This document shows positions 37,242 to 45,564 of a stretch of 64,000 nt of DNA, piece by piece; the first letter of the stretch is position 1, and each line of letters starts with the position of its first letter. The stretch is taken from the NCBI RefSeq assembly GCF_016924655.1, contig NZ_JAFFJU010000002.1:806001-870000 (forward strand). The letters are read 5' to 3'. Source of the stretch: Sphingomonas arenae. GTDB taxonomy: Bacteria; Pseudomonadota; Alphaproteobacteria; Sphingomonadales; Sphingomonadaceae. The notes under the pieces were generated by a model. The model had not been told where the DNA came from. It saw only the letters and a program-made list of their open reading frames with translations, and searched no databases. Position numbers and translations under genes: made by a program.

Positions 37242-38372
37242 ATGACCCTCCTCACCGACGACCAGAAGATGCTGCAGGACACCGCCCGGACGTTCCTGGC
37301 GGAAGAAGGCACGATCAAGAAGCAGCTCCGCCACTGGCGCGACACCGGCTGCAAGGACGGCTTCGGCCACGCCCTGTGGAAGCAGTTCGCGGGGCTTGGC
37401 CTCACCGGGATTGCCATCCCCGAGTCGGCCGGTGGCCTCGGCCTCGGCTCCACTGAAGCCGCGCTGGTGCTGGAGGAGATCGGCCGCAACCTCACGCCGT
37501 CGCCGTTCCTCACCACGGCGGTCGCCGCCACCCGCGCCCTCGACGGCACTGCGCAGGGCGACAAGTGGTTCCCCGGCATCCTCGCCGGCGAGACCGTCGC
37601 CGCCCTGGCCATCGATGAGGCCAAGCGCCACGCGCCCGAACAGACCGCGCTGGAGGCCAAGCGCTCCGGCAACGGCTTCACCCTCAACGGCGCCAAGCAG
37701 TTCGTGGTCCACGGCGCCTCCGCCGACGTGATCCTCGTCGCCGCCCGCACCGCCGGCAGCCCCGGAGAGCGCGACGGTATCACCCTGTTCGCGGTCGAGC
37801 GCGGCGCCTCCGGCCTCGACACGGAAAACCTCGGCCTTACCGACCACAGCAAGGCCGCCCGCCTGACCTTCGACAACGTCGGGGTCGACGCCGACGCCGT
37901 CGTCGGGGAAGTCGACCACGGCTGGGCTCCGCTCCAGCGGGCCCTCACCGCTGGCCGCGCCGGCTCGGCTGCGGAGCTCGTCGGCGTCGCCGCCGGCGCG
38001 TCCGACATGACTGTCGACTATCTCAAGCAGCGCAAGCAGTTCGGCAGGCTGATTGGCGAGTTCCAGGTCCTCCAACACCGCGCCGCCTACCTCTACGGCG
38101 AAATCGAGATCGCCCGCGCCGCCGCCTACAAGGCCGCCGAACTCATCGACTGGGCCGACCCCCGCGCCGAGCTGATGACCAGCGTCGCCAAGGCCAAGGC
38201 CATCACCTCCGCGGCGCTCGCCGTGCAGGAAGGCGTCCAGATGCACGGGGGCATCGGCATGACCGACGAGCACGACATCGGCTTCTACATGAAGCGGGAA
38301 GCCGTGCTGGCCCAGCTGTTCGGCGACGCGCGCTACCACGCCGCAAGGGTGGCGGAACTCAGCGGCTACTAA
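37242..38372 (+). CDS. Acyl-CoA dehydrogenase, second subunit-like
   Basis: 376 residues. LTDDQKMLQDTARTFLAEEG at the start, IAIPESAGGLGLGSTEAALVLEEIGRN, then a beta domain where the usual TEP motif is replaced (AALAIDEAKRHAPE), and C-terminal KQRKQFGRLIGEFQVLQHRAA and QMHGGIGMTDEHDIGFYMKR. Weakening of the FAD/substrate motif suggests the partner role seen in heteromeric acyl-CoA dehydrogenases of the FadE28/FadE29 type. The short gap to the preceding dehydrogenase supports a complex. A longer in-frame start reaching into the upstream gene was rejected. Confidence 0.9.
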   Translation: MTLLTDDQKMLQDTARTFLAEEGTIKKQLRHWRDTGCKDGFGHALWKQFAGLGLTGIAIPESAGGLGLGSTEAALVLEEIGRNLTPSPFLTTAVAATRALDGTAQGDKWFPGILAGETVAALAIDEAKRHAPEQTALEAKRSGNGFTLNGAKQFVVHGASADVILVAARTAGSPGERDGITLFAVERGASGLDTENLGLTDHSKAARLTFDNVGVDADAVVGEVDHGWAPLQRALTAGRAGSAAELVGVAAGASDMTVDYLKQRKQFGRLIGEFQVLQHRAAYLYGEIEIARAAAYKAAELIDWADPRAELMTSVAKAKAITSAALAVQEGVQMHGGIGMTDEHDIGFYMKREAVLAQLFGDARYHAARVAELSGY

Positions 38373-38379
38373 TGAGACC

Positions 38380-38440
38380 GCGCTCACCCTGAGCCTGTCG
38401 AAGGGTTCTTCCGACGCTTCGACAAGCTCAGCGAGAGCGC
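38380..38440. repeat. Inverted pair of 26-bp repeats after the dehydrogenase gene
   Basis: GCGCTCACCCTGAGCCTG-TCGAAGGG at 38380-38405 and the reverse form CGCTTCGACAAGCTCAGCG-AGAGCGC at 38415-38440, 9 bp apart. Begins 8 bp after the stop codon and ends 4 bp before the convergent thioesterase stop, a position where the hairpin could serve as a transcript end. Confidence 0.88.
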
Positions 38441-38444
38441 ACCC

Positions 38445-38834
38445 TCACCGCTCCAAAAGGAAATTCATCCGCGCACTGGCAATCGGCGTCGCCCGGTCCT
38501 TCTGCCACGCAAACGCCTCGACATTGGCGATCCGAGTTCCCAGCCGCTCCACCGTGGCGCAGGCGAACGTGTCCCGGTCCCGCCCGCCGAGCATATAGTC
38601 GACCGTCACCGTAATCGGCTTCATCGCGAGCCGCTCGTCCCCGACCCGCTCCAGCAGCGTGGAATAAGCCGCAAACTCCAGCAGCCCCGCAATCGCCCCG
38701 CCGTGCAGATAGTCCGGGCGCCCCACCACATCGTCATGGAAGGGCATCACGAACAGCACGCTCCCGTCCTCCCGCCGTTCGGACCGAAGTTGCAGCAGGT
38801 GGGCATAAGGAGGAAGCTCGCGCATGCGAGGCAC
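38445..38834 (-). CDS. PaaI-type hotdog thioesterase
   Basis: 129 residues in a single hotdog domain. The family motif DYLHGGAIAGLLEFAAYSTLL contains the HGG turn and the catalytic Glu/Asp-position helix; KPITVTVDYMLGGRDRDTFACATVERLGTRIANVEAFAWQ forms the beta sheet. These enzymes hydrolyse aryl- or acyl-CoA, freeing CoA. It stands alone on the minus strand between the acyl-CoA dehydrogenase pair and the acp-spt pair, with repeats on both sides. An ATG three codons downstream is an alternative start. A role in releasing CoA from dead-end thioesters of the neighbouring pathway is plausible. Confidence 0.85.
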   Translation of the reverse strand: MPRMRELPPYAHLLQLRSERREDGSVLFVMPFHDDVVGRPDYLHGGAIAGLLEFAAYSTLLERVGDERLAMKPITVTVDYMLGGRDRDTFACATVERLGTRIANVEAFAWQKDRATPIASARMNFLLER

Positions 38835-38852
38835 TTACCTCCTGCACCCCCA

Positions 38853-38944
38853 TTCCGTCACCCCCGCGAAGGCGGGGGTCCATCCCCGAAACTCCGCACC
38901 TGCTGCGGCGGCTGGAGATGGAGCCCCGCCTTCGCGGGAATGAC
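38853..38944. repeat. Inverted repeat with CCCGCGAAGGCGGGGGTCCA arms
   Basis: CGTCACCCCCGCGAAGGCGGG at the left and CCCGCCTTCGCGGGAATGACG at the right are near complements about 45 bp apart, with inner GGTCCATC and GATGGAGC also opposed. This is the widespread alphaproteobacterial repeat containing GCGAAGGCGGG, unrelated to the TCGAAGGG family. It fills the gap between the thioesterase start and the acp start, so promoters there are confined to a narrow space. Confidence 0.85.
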
Positions 38945-39024
38945 GGCGCGGCCGGGCCCACCCCCCGCCACCTTCCCGCCCCATTCGATTGTCACGGGCA
39001 GCCGCGACCATTAGGAACCCGCCC

Positions 39025-39270
39025 ATGACCGACCGCGACGAACGCTTAGCGACGATCCTCCGCCTGATCGAAGAGTTCAACAAGAAGGGCGTGGAGGTCA
39101 CCGAAGCCACCCGCTTCGCCCAGGACCTCGAATGGGACAGCCTGACGGTGATGGACTTCGTGGCCGCGGTCGAAGACGAATTCGACATCATCATCACCAT
39201 GAACCGCGCGGCCGAGATCGAGACCGTCGGCCAGCTGGTCGATGCCGTCGCCGAGCTCAAGGGCGAATAA
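39025..39270 (+). CDS. Acyl carrier protein for sphingolipid synthesis
   Basis: 81 residues, acidic, with the phosphopantetheine-attachment Ser39 in DLEWDSLTVMDFVAAVEDEFDI; other helices match the ACP fold (TILRLIEEFNKKG; ETVGQLVDAVAELKG). It ends 1 bp before the serine palmitoyltransferase start, so it is almost surely cotranscribed and supplies or carries the acyl chain for that enzyme, as known for the dedicated ACP beside spt in Caulobacter and other alphaproteobacteria. An in-frame ATG 36 bp upstream exists without a good ribosome site. The DSLTVM variant of DSLxxVE is typical for this specialised ACP. Confidence 0.92.
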   Translation: MTDRDERLATILRLIEEFNKKGVEVTEATRFAQDLEWDSLTVMDFVAAVEDEFDIIITMNRAAEIETVGQLVDAVAELKGE

Positions 39271-39271
39271 G

Positions 39272-40531
39272 ATGACCGATCCGGGCCTCGCCATGACCGC
39301 CGACGCCGGCAAGCCCGCCCCGCGTGGCACGGCGCCCGACCTGTTCGACAAGTTCCAGCCGCTGATCGACCAGCGCGCCGCGCTGCTGTCGACCGGCCTC
39401 ACGGACCCGTTCAACCTGGTCATGCAGCGGGTCGAAAGCCCGACCGTCGCCATCTGCAACGGCCGCCGCACCATCCTGCTCGGCACCTACAATTACATGG
39501 GCATGACGTTCGACCCGGACGTGATCGCCGCCGGCAAGCAGGCGCTCGACGAGTTCGGCAGCGGCACCACCGGCAGCCGCGTGCTGAACGGCACCTACCA
39601 GGGCCACCGCGAGTGCGAGGACGCGCTCCGCGACTTCTACGCCATGGACCACGCCATGGTCTTCTCGACGGGTTACCAGGCGAACCTCGGCATCATCTCG
39701 ACCATGGCCGGCAAGGATGACTACATCATCCTCGATATCGACAGCCATGCGTCCATCTACGACGGCTGCGCGCTCGGCAACGCCCAGGTCGTCGCCTTCC
39801 GCCACAACGACGTGGACGCGCTCGAAAAGCGCCTCAAGCGCCTGCCTGCGGAAGCCGGCAAGCTGGTCGTCCTCGAAGGCGTCTATTCCATGCTCGGCGA
39901 CATCGCGCCGCTAAAGGAGATGGTCACCATTTCCAAGGCTCACGGCGCGATGGTGCTGGTGGACGAGGCTCACTCCATGGGCTTCATCGGCGAGAACGGC
40001 CGCGGCGTGTCCGAAGCCGCCGGAGTGATCGACGATGTCGATTTCATCATCGGCACCTTCTCGAAATCGGTCGGCACCGTCGGCGGCTTCTGCGTCTCCA
40101 ACCATCCCAAGTTCGAGATCCTGCGCCTCGTCTGCCGACCCTACGTCTTCACCGCTTCGCTCCCGCCAAGCGTGGTCGCCACCGCCGCCACCTCCATCCG
40201 CAAGCTAATGCACGGCGGCGACAAGCGCCGGCACCTGCTGGAGAACAGCAAGCGCCTCCACTCCGGCCTGAAGACCCTTGGCTTCCAGCTCGGCACCGAC
40301 GAACCGCAAAGCGCGATCATCGCCGTCATCATGCCCGACCTCGAACGCGGCGCGGCCATGTGGGAAGCGCTCCTGCACGAGGGCCTCTACGTGAACCTCG
40401 CCCGGCCTCCCGCAACTCCGCAGGGCATGACCCTGCTCCGCTGCTCGCTCTGCGCCGAGCACTCGACCGAGCAGGTCGCGGAAATCCTCGGCATGTTCGA
40501 AGCCGCGGGGAGAAAGACGGGCGTTATCTAG
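39272..40531 (+). CDS. spt: Serine palmitoyltransferase
   Basis: 419 residues, matching the 420-residue Sphingomonas paucimobilis enzyme. It is a PLP-dependent alpha-oxoamine synthase: Lys265 in GTFSKSVGTVGG forms the Schiff base, His159 in DIDSHASIYDG stacks on the cofactor, and Asp231/His234 in VDEAHSMGF hold its nitrogen and oxygen. The numbering coincides with the known enzyme. It condenses serine with palmitoyl thioester to 3-ketodihydrosphingosine, the first step of sphingolipid synthesis, and is the best taxonomic marker here. It follows the ACP after 1 bp and ends overlapping the opposite-strand protease gene by 8 bp. Related KBL or AONS enzymes are less likely given the ACP and residue numbering. 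Confidence 0.95.
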   Translation: MTDPGLAMTADAGKPAPRGTAPDLFDKFQPLIDQRAALLSTGLTDPFNLVMQRVESPTVAICNGRRTILLGTYNYMGMTFDPDVIAAGKQALDEFGSGTTGSRVLNGTYQGHRECEDALRDFYAMDHAMVFSTGYQANLGIISTMAGKDDYIILDIDSHASIYDGCALGNAQVVAFRHNDVDALEKRLKRLPAEAGKLVVLEGVYSMLGDIAPLKEMVTISKAHGAMVLVDEAHSMGFIGENGRGVSEAAGVIDDVDFIIGTFSKSVGTVGGFCVSNHPKFEILRLVCRPYVFTASLPPSVVATAATSIRKLMHGGDKRRHLLENSKRLHSGLKTLGFQLGTDEPQSAIIAVIMPDLERGAAMWEALLHEGLYVNLARPPATPQGMTLLRCSLCAEHSTEQVAEILGMFEAAGRKTGVI

Positions 40532-41684
40532 CCCGCACCAACCGCCAGCCATCAGGCAGGTAATCGACCGACATATAGTAATAAAAGGCGCATTCGCCCC
40601 CCGGTCGGTAGGCGCCGCCCTTCAGGATCCCCACCGCCGTTGTCCCAATGAACACCGGCGACCCGCTGTCCCCGCGCTTGCAGGCCGGACCCGTGGCCGT
40701 CACCCAGCTGGCGGCACATGGCCCGCCGCACAATTCCCCCGGGGGCGCGAAGTCGACCAACTCGATCGCCGAACAGGCATAGCCGCTGCTCTCGCCGCGC
40801 ATGCAGACGAAGTCGCCGGCCCGGGTCTGCGGCCGGGTCCGCCAGGTCTGGAGCGGCCGCAATACCGATCGCTCCCGGTCGACGTAGAACCTCCCCTCGG
40901 GCGCTCCGACCCCCGTGTTCACCTGCACGTCGCGATAGCTGAAGCCCCATTGCCCGGCGAAAGTCAGCCCGCGCTCTTCCCCATCCGGTCCCCGGTACAG
41001 CAGCTGGTCCGGGCAATGCGCCGCCGTGGTGATCCCCGCCCGGCTTCCATCGCTCACCACGAAGCTGGTCGTGCAGACGTAACGCCGCGCGTCCTGGAAC
41101 CCTTCCACCCGCGATCCGCCCACCGCCGCCGCATTGCGCATCGCGGCCGGGAACGCCCGCACCAGCACGGGCACGCCGGTCAGCGCCGTCAGCTCCTCCG
41201 CCAGTCCCGGCATCTCGTCCCGGGGGAGGACCAGCAGCGCACCCGTTCGCGGGTCATGGCCAAGTCCCCGCAGTCCGGGAACCCGTCCGGCGATGGTGAA
41301 GCGGTGCCGCGCGATCGCGTCCAGCACCTGCAGTCGGGTTGCCGCCGCACCCACCTGGAAACGCACCGGCACGCCGTCCTCGACGAAGCTCGCCGGCTGC
41401 TCCGCGCCCGTCAGCAGCACCGTGATTCCCCAGTCCGGCTGGTGATCGATCGCCATGCCAGCCAGCCGCGGCGCATATTGCACCCGCAGCCGCTCGGTCA
41501 CCGCCACGCTCGCCTCCTGCAACCGCAGCCGACGCTCCGCCTCGTCCAGCGCCACTCCGAACGCGCGGGCATACTCGGCCGCATCCTGCCGCCATGCGTC
41601 GGCCGGTGTCTGCACGGTGGGATCGGCCGCGTTTGCGGGGGCCGCAGCAAGCGCCAGGAGCAGCGGAATAACCGGGAATCGCAT
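40524..41684 (-). CDS. Exported trypsin-like (S1) serine protease
   Basis: 386 residues from an ATG at 41684; an upstream extension lacks a signal. Signal peptide MRFPVIPLLLALAAAPANA (1-19). Residues 20-190 are a pro-region with helical repeats (RLRLQEASVAVTERLR), as in alpha-lytic/streptogrisin proteases. The chymotrypsin fold follows: His223 in GITTAAHC, Asp252 in YRDVQVN, and Ser340 in CKRGDSGSPVF. Six or more Cys suggest disulfides. It is probably secreted and self-activating after removal of the pro-region. Divergent from a histidine kinase gene with only 74 bp between, so a regulatory link is possible. Confidence 0.88.
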   Translation of the reverse strand: MRFPVIPLLLALAAAPANAADPTVQTPADAWRQDAAEYARAFGVALDEAERRLRLQEASVAVTERLRVQYAPRLAGMAIDHQPDWGITVLLTGAEQPASFVEDGVPVRFQVGAAATRLQVLDAIARHRFTIAGRVPGLRGLGHDPRTGALLVLPRDEMPGLAEELTALTGVPVLVRAFPAAMRNAAAVGGSRVEGFQDARRYVCTTSFVVSDGSRAGITTAAHCPDQLLYRGPDGEERGLTFAGQWGFSYRDVQVNTGVGAPEGRFYVDRERSVLRPLQTWRTRPQTRAGDFVCMRGESSGYACSAIELVDFAPPGELCGGPCAASWVTATGPACKRGDSGSPVFIGTTAVGILKGGAYRPGGECAFYYYMSVDYLPDGWRLVRAR

Positions 41685-41758
41685 CGACCCGCCCCTTATC
41701 ACGCCTTTGCTGAACGAACGGACTTCCTTCGCTGCGTCGGGAAGCTTACAGAGGTGCC

Positions 41759-43708
41759 ATGACGGCAGTTGCCGAAGAACGGCAGTTCGACTGGCGCCGG
41801 GGGGGCGCCGCCGCTGGAGCATTGTTCGCCACGCTGATCCTGCTTGGCATGGTGCTCCTTGTCGCCCTCTCCAACCAGGCCCGCGACACCGCCCTCAACC
41901 AGGAGCGGCGGTCCTACGACGTCACCCTGCTGACCCGCACGGTGGACGCCACCATCGCCCGGGCCGAGGCCGCGCTCGGGCGCTTCGTCCTCGACGAACT
42001 CCCCGACAAGAGCGGCGCAATCTACTCGGACCAGTGGCGCCTCGCCGAGCTCCAGATCAACCAGCTCGACACGCTGGTCCGACGCAATCCGGATCAACGC
42101 CAGCGCGTGGCCGAGCTTCGCCAGCTCTACCAGCAGCGCGGTGCGGAGCTGAACGAGGCCGCTCTCGCCGCGCTCAAGCGCAAGGGCCAGGGCGGCCTCC
42201 TCATCTATTGGCAGACTTCCAAGGACACCAACAAGGGGCCCGGCCCGGCGTTGCGCCGCAAGCTCAACGAGATCGCCGATGCCGAACGCGCCGCCTTGCG
42301 CGCGAGCATGGCGCAGACCCAGTTCTTCTCGGCCGAAGCGGACCGGCTGACGGACTATCTCTCCTGGCTTGGCGTGATCGTCGGCCTCAGCGCCATCTTC
42401 CTTGGCCTGGTCGCCGTCCAGAACGTCCGCCAGATCGCCGCCGCACGCCGCGAGGCCGAAACGCTGGAGCGCGCGGTTGCCCTGCGCACCCTGGAGCTGT
42501 CCGAAGCCAACGCCGCTCTGAAGCAGGAGGCGCAGGAGCGGCAGGCCGCCGAGGCGCAGCTCCGCCAGGTCCAGAAGATGGAAGCCGTCGGCCAGCTGAC
42601 CGGCGGTATCGCGCACGACTTCAACAACATGCTCGCCGTGGTCGTCGGCGGCCTGGACCTCGCCCGCCGCCGCCTCAACGGTCCGAAGCGCGAAGTCCTG
42701 CTGCACCTCAACAACGCGATGGAGGGGGCCACCCGCGCTGCCGCGCTGACCCGCCGCCTGCTGTCCTTCGCCCGGTCCGAGCCGCTGATGCCCGCCCGCG
42801 TGGACCCGAACGGCCTCGTCACCGGTATGATCGACCTCCTCGATCGCACCATCGGCGAGCGGATCACGATCGAGACCGACACCGCGCCCGACAGCTGGCC
42901 GATCTTCGTCGACCCGCACCAGCTCGAGAATGCCATCCTCAACCTCGCGGTGAATGCCCGTGACGCCATGAACGGCGACGGAGCGATGCGCATCACGACC
43001 GAGAACGTCCGCCTCGCTGCGAACCAGGTCGGCGACATCCAACCCGGCGATTACGTCCGCATTGCCGTCAGCGACACCGGCTGCGGCATGACGCCCGAAG
43101 TGATGGAGCGCGCGTTCGAGCCCTTCTTCACCACCAAGGAGGTCGGCAAGGGCACGGGCCTCGGCCTTTCCCAGATCTTCGGCTTCGCCCACCAGTCGGG
43201 CGGCGAGGTCGGCATCGAGAGCACGGTCGGGGTCGGCACCACTGTCTCCATTTACCTGCCCCGCTCCGAAGGCGCGGAGGTCCGCATGCACCCCGCCATG
43301 TCGCGCACCGAGGCGGAGCCTGCCGTGCCGGGGGCCCGGATCCTGCTGGTCGAGGACGACCCCCGCGTCCGCGCCGCCACGGTCGGTGCGCTGGAGGACC
43401 TCGACTACCAGCCGGTCTCCTGCTCCTCCGGGGCCGAGGCCATCCGCCTGTTCGAGGCGGGCGACTTCGACCTCGTCATCTCCGACGTGATCATGCCGGA
43501 GATGACTGGCCCCGAGCTGGTCCGCGAACTCAAGCGCCGCCGTCCCGACCTCGCCGTGCTGTTCGTCACCGGCTATGTCGGCGACGAGGGCGAGGACCTC
43601 GTCGGCCACGACCTCCTGCGAAAGCCGTTCACCGTCCACGCCCTCGCGACCGCCGTGGCGACCGCGCTCACCAGCCACCCGCCCCAGCCACAGCGCAAGG
43701 CCGGCTGA
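41759..43708 (+). CDS. Hybrid histidine kinase with CHASE3-like sensor
   Basis: 649 residues. Two membrane helices (about 16-37 and 203-222) frame a helical periplasmic domain of CHASE3 type. A coiled coil (228-272) leads to the HisKA domain with His286 in GGIAHDFNNMLAVVVGGLDLA, a family with the HDFNN box, then the HATPase domain to about 510 with NAVN, DTGCGM and GTGLGLSQIFGFAHQSGG. A receiver domain (about 530-640) carries Asp576 in LVISDVIMPEMTG and Lys in LLRKPFT. It senses an unknown extracytoplasmic cue and can transfer phosphate within itself. No DNA-binding output is attached. Converges on terL. Confidence 0.92.
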   Translation: MTAVAEERQFDWRRGGAAAGALFATLILLGMVLLVALSNQARDTALNQERRSYDVTLLTRTVDATIARAEAALGRFVLDELPDKSGAIYSDQWRLAELQINQLDTLVRRNPDQRQRVAELRQLYQQRGAELNEAALAALKRKGQGGLLIYWQTSKDTNKGPGPALRRKLNEIADAERAALRASMAQTQFFSAEADRLTDYLSWLGVIVGLSAIFLGLVAVQNVRQIAAARREAETLERAVALRTLELSEANAALKQEAQERQAAEAQLRQVQKMEAVGQLTGGIAHDFNNMLAVVVGGLDLARRRLNGPKREVLLHLNNAMEGATRAAALTRRLLSFARSEPLMPARVDPNGLVTGMIDLLDRTIGERITIETDTAPDSWPIFVDPHQLENAILNLAVNARDAMNGDGAMRITTENVRLAANQVGDIQPGDYVRIAVSDTGCGMTPEVMERAFEPFFTTKEVGKGTGLGLSQIFGFAHQSGGEVGIESTVGVGTTVSIYLPRSEGAEVRMHPAMSRTEAEPAVPGARILLVEDDPRVRAATVGALEDLDYQPVSCSSGAEAIRLFEAGDFDLVISDVIMPEMTGPELVRELKRRRPDLAVLFVTGYVGDEGEDLVGHDLLRKPFTVHALATAVATALTSHPPQPQRKAG

Positions 43709-43718
43709 CCCCAAGGCG

Positions 43719-45032
43719 TTACAACCGCCGGACCCGCGGCGCACCCGCGCCCTGCAGCATCAGTTCGCTCAAGGCCCAGACCATGGCATCGGCTCGGTCC
43801 GGCGATCCGTGCCCCTGATAGCCGCCCACGGTCAGCTGCGTCAGTTCGTCCTCCAGTTTCGGAAACATCCCTGCCAGCTTCACCCGGCCAGCCTCGAACA
43901 GCGTGGCGATCGGCTCGGCCCGCGCCGCCTTGCCCCGGCTGGCCCATGCGCGCCTGACCGGCAGACCGCAGTCGGCGGCGCGCAGCACCTGCTCCACCAT
44001 CGCCCCGCCATTGTTCGCCTCCGCGATCACCCGGTCGGCGCCCCATCCCGCAGCCGCCTCCCCCACCCTTCGCGCCCAGCCCTCCGGCCCCTCGCGCTCC
44101 ACGCTGCAATCGGCCAGGACCGCCGCGGTCTGGTCCGCCAGCCGCGCACAGACCACGATCCCGCAGGCATCGCCCCGGTCACCGGCCGGAGGATCGACCC
44201 CGATCACCACCCGGGTGATCGACTCCTGCGACAGCGCACCGACCCGGCAATCCTCCAGCGTCGCCCGCCGCCACAGCGCACCCTCGGCCTCCCCCAGCAC
44301 CTCGCCGTCCAGCTCTTGCCGGGCGAGCCGCGTGCCCGCGTAGGCTTCCTCCATGGTCTCCAAGAAAGCGGACGGGAGATGATAATTCTCGCGCGTCCGC
44401 CCGCCGGTCGTGCGCGTGCCCGACAGCTTCTGGATCTCGCCCAGCAACTCCGTGTTGCCCGGCGTCGTGGTCACGACCACCCGCGGGCAATCACCGAGGC
44501 GCAGCCCCATCATCAGATTGTCCCAGGTCGGCTTCGCGTCGCTCCACTTCCCCAGTTCGTCCGCCCACGCGAAATGATGCTGCGGCCCGCGCAGCCGGTT
44601 GCCGTCCGCGCCCGAGAACAGCTGCGCGACCGCCCCGTTGGAAAAGCGCAGCTCATGCTTGCCCGGCTTCCAGTCCGGCAGGTCGTTGGGTGGCGCACAG
44701 GCCAGTAGGCCGCTCTCGCCTTCCACCATCACGCGCGCCGCCTCGTCCAGGTTGCCGCCGACCAGCGCAATCCGCGCCCCGGGCGTTCGGCGCACCTGTT
44801 CGAGCACCCACTCGGCCCCGGCGCGCGTCTTGCCGAAGCCGCGGCCCGCCAGCATCAGCCACACCCGCCAGTCGCCCTCGGGCTCCAGCTGCCGGTCGAG
44901 CGCCTGCCAGTCCCACCGGAACGCCAGCCCGCAGCGTTCCTCCGGCGGCAGTTGCAGCCATAGGCCAACCCTCTTCTCCAGGCTCAGATCGTTGGCGCGC
45001 CGTAACGCGTCATGCAGTCGCTCCAGGCTCAC
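43719..45032 (-). CDS. Phage/GTA large terminase subunit
   Basis: 437 residues from a GTG whose TGA-overlap with the preceding gene (GTGA) shows translational coupling. The longer open frame upstream is just the other frame of that gene. ATPase domain: Walker A AGRGFGKTRAGAEW (about 62-75), Walker B-like HHFAWADELGKW, motif TTTPGN. Nuclease domain: VIGVDPPAGD with metal-binding Asp and SPDRADAMVWAL near the end. This composition matches the DNA-packaging terminase of alphaproteobacterial gene transfer agents (g2 in Rhodobacter). The domain pattern looks complete. Portal and capsid genes normally follow, but here a histidine kinase gene ends 11 bp beyond the stop. Confidence 0.9.
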   Translation of the reverse strand: MSLERLHDALRRANDLSLEKRVGLWLQLPPEERCGLAFRWDWQALDRQLEPEGDWRVWLMLAGRGFGKTRAGAEWVLEQVRRTPGARIALVGGNLDEAARVMVEGESGLLACAPPNDLPDWKPGKHELRFSNGAVAQLFSGADGNRLRGPQHHFAWADELGKWSDAKPTWDNLMMGLRLGDCPRVVVTTTPGNTELLGEIQKLSGTRTTGGRTRENYHLPSAFLETMEEAYAGTRLARQELDGEVLGEAEGALWRRATLEDCRVGALSQESITRVVIGVDPPAGDRGDACGIVVCARLADQTAAVLADCSVEREGPEGWARRVGEAAAGWGADRVIAEANNGGAMVEQVLRAADCGLPVRRAWASRGKAARAEPIATLFEAGRVKLAGMFPKLEDELTQLTVGGYQGHGSPDRADAMVWALSELMLQGAGAPRVRRL

Positions 45033-45544
45033 TCGCCCTGCCCCTGCTTGCGCGCCTTGGCTTCGGCTTCCCGGTCGTAGCGCTTCAATCCTTTCTCCAG
45101 CCGCTCGATGATCTTGAGGTCGTCGACCGGCGTGAAGCCCTTCCCCTCCTTCAGCGCTGCCAGCTTGCGTTCGTGGTTCTGGAGCAATGCAAAGGCCAGC
45201 TTCGCATCCATCGGAGCCACAAGCTCGCCAGCCCTCCCTCCCGGTGCGATCTCCCCTACCGCTTCCCGGGCCCGCTCCAGCAGCCCGGCCTCCAGCGCGG
45301 CATAGCCGTCCTCCAGCACCCGTTCCCACCGCGCGCGGAACTCCGGCTTGGTCCGTCGCCACCGGTATGCGGACGCATAGGACACGCCCGCCCGATCCGC
45401 GCTCTGCCGGACATTGGCCGTCTCGGTCAGCGCGTCCAGGAACACCTTCTGCTTGGCCCTGCCGAACGCGTCGGACCGCCCGCGACGCGCCTGCACGACG
45501 CGCCCCTTGCCGCCACCGAATGTCCCCTCCTCTTCGCCCATCAT
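45029..45544 (-). CDS. Small terminase subunit-like HTH protein
   Basis: 171 residues from an ATG at 45544 (a second ATG follows) with a GGGGAGAG site. N-terminal region is basic, then a helix-turn-helix ETANVRQSADRAGVSYASAYRWRRTKPEFRARW in outline, typical of small terminase (TerS) proteins that recognise packaging DNA. A C-terminal helical part ends KGLKRYDREAEAKARKQ, predicted to contact TerL. Its stop overlaps the terL GTG. An intrinsic terminator sits only 20-50 bp upstream of the start, so expression may require read-through. The larger open frame upstream of 45544 crosses that hairpin and is not used. Confidence 0.82.
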   Translation of the reverse strand: MMGEEEGTFGGGKGRVVQARRGRSDAFGRAKQKVFLDALTETANVRQSADRAGVSYASAYRWRRTKPEFRARWERVLEDGYAALEAGLLERAREAVGEIAPGGRAGELVAPMDAKLAFALLQNHERKLAALKEGKGFTPVDDLKIIERLEKGLKRYDREAEAKARKQGQGE

Positions 45545-45564
45545 GCTCTCCCCTCCCCGGGCAC

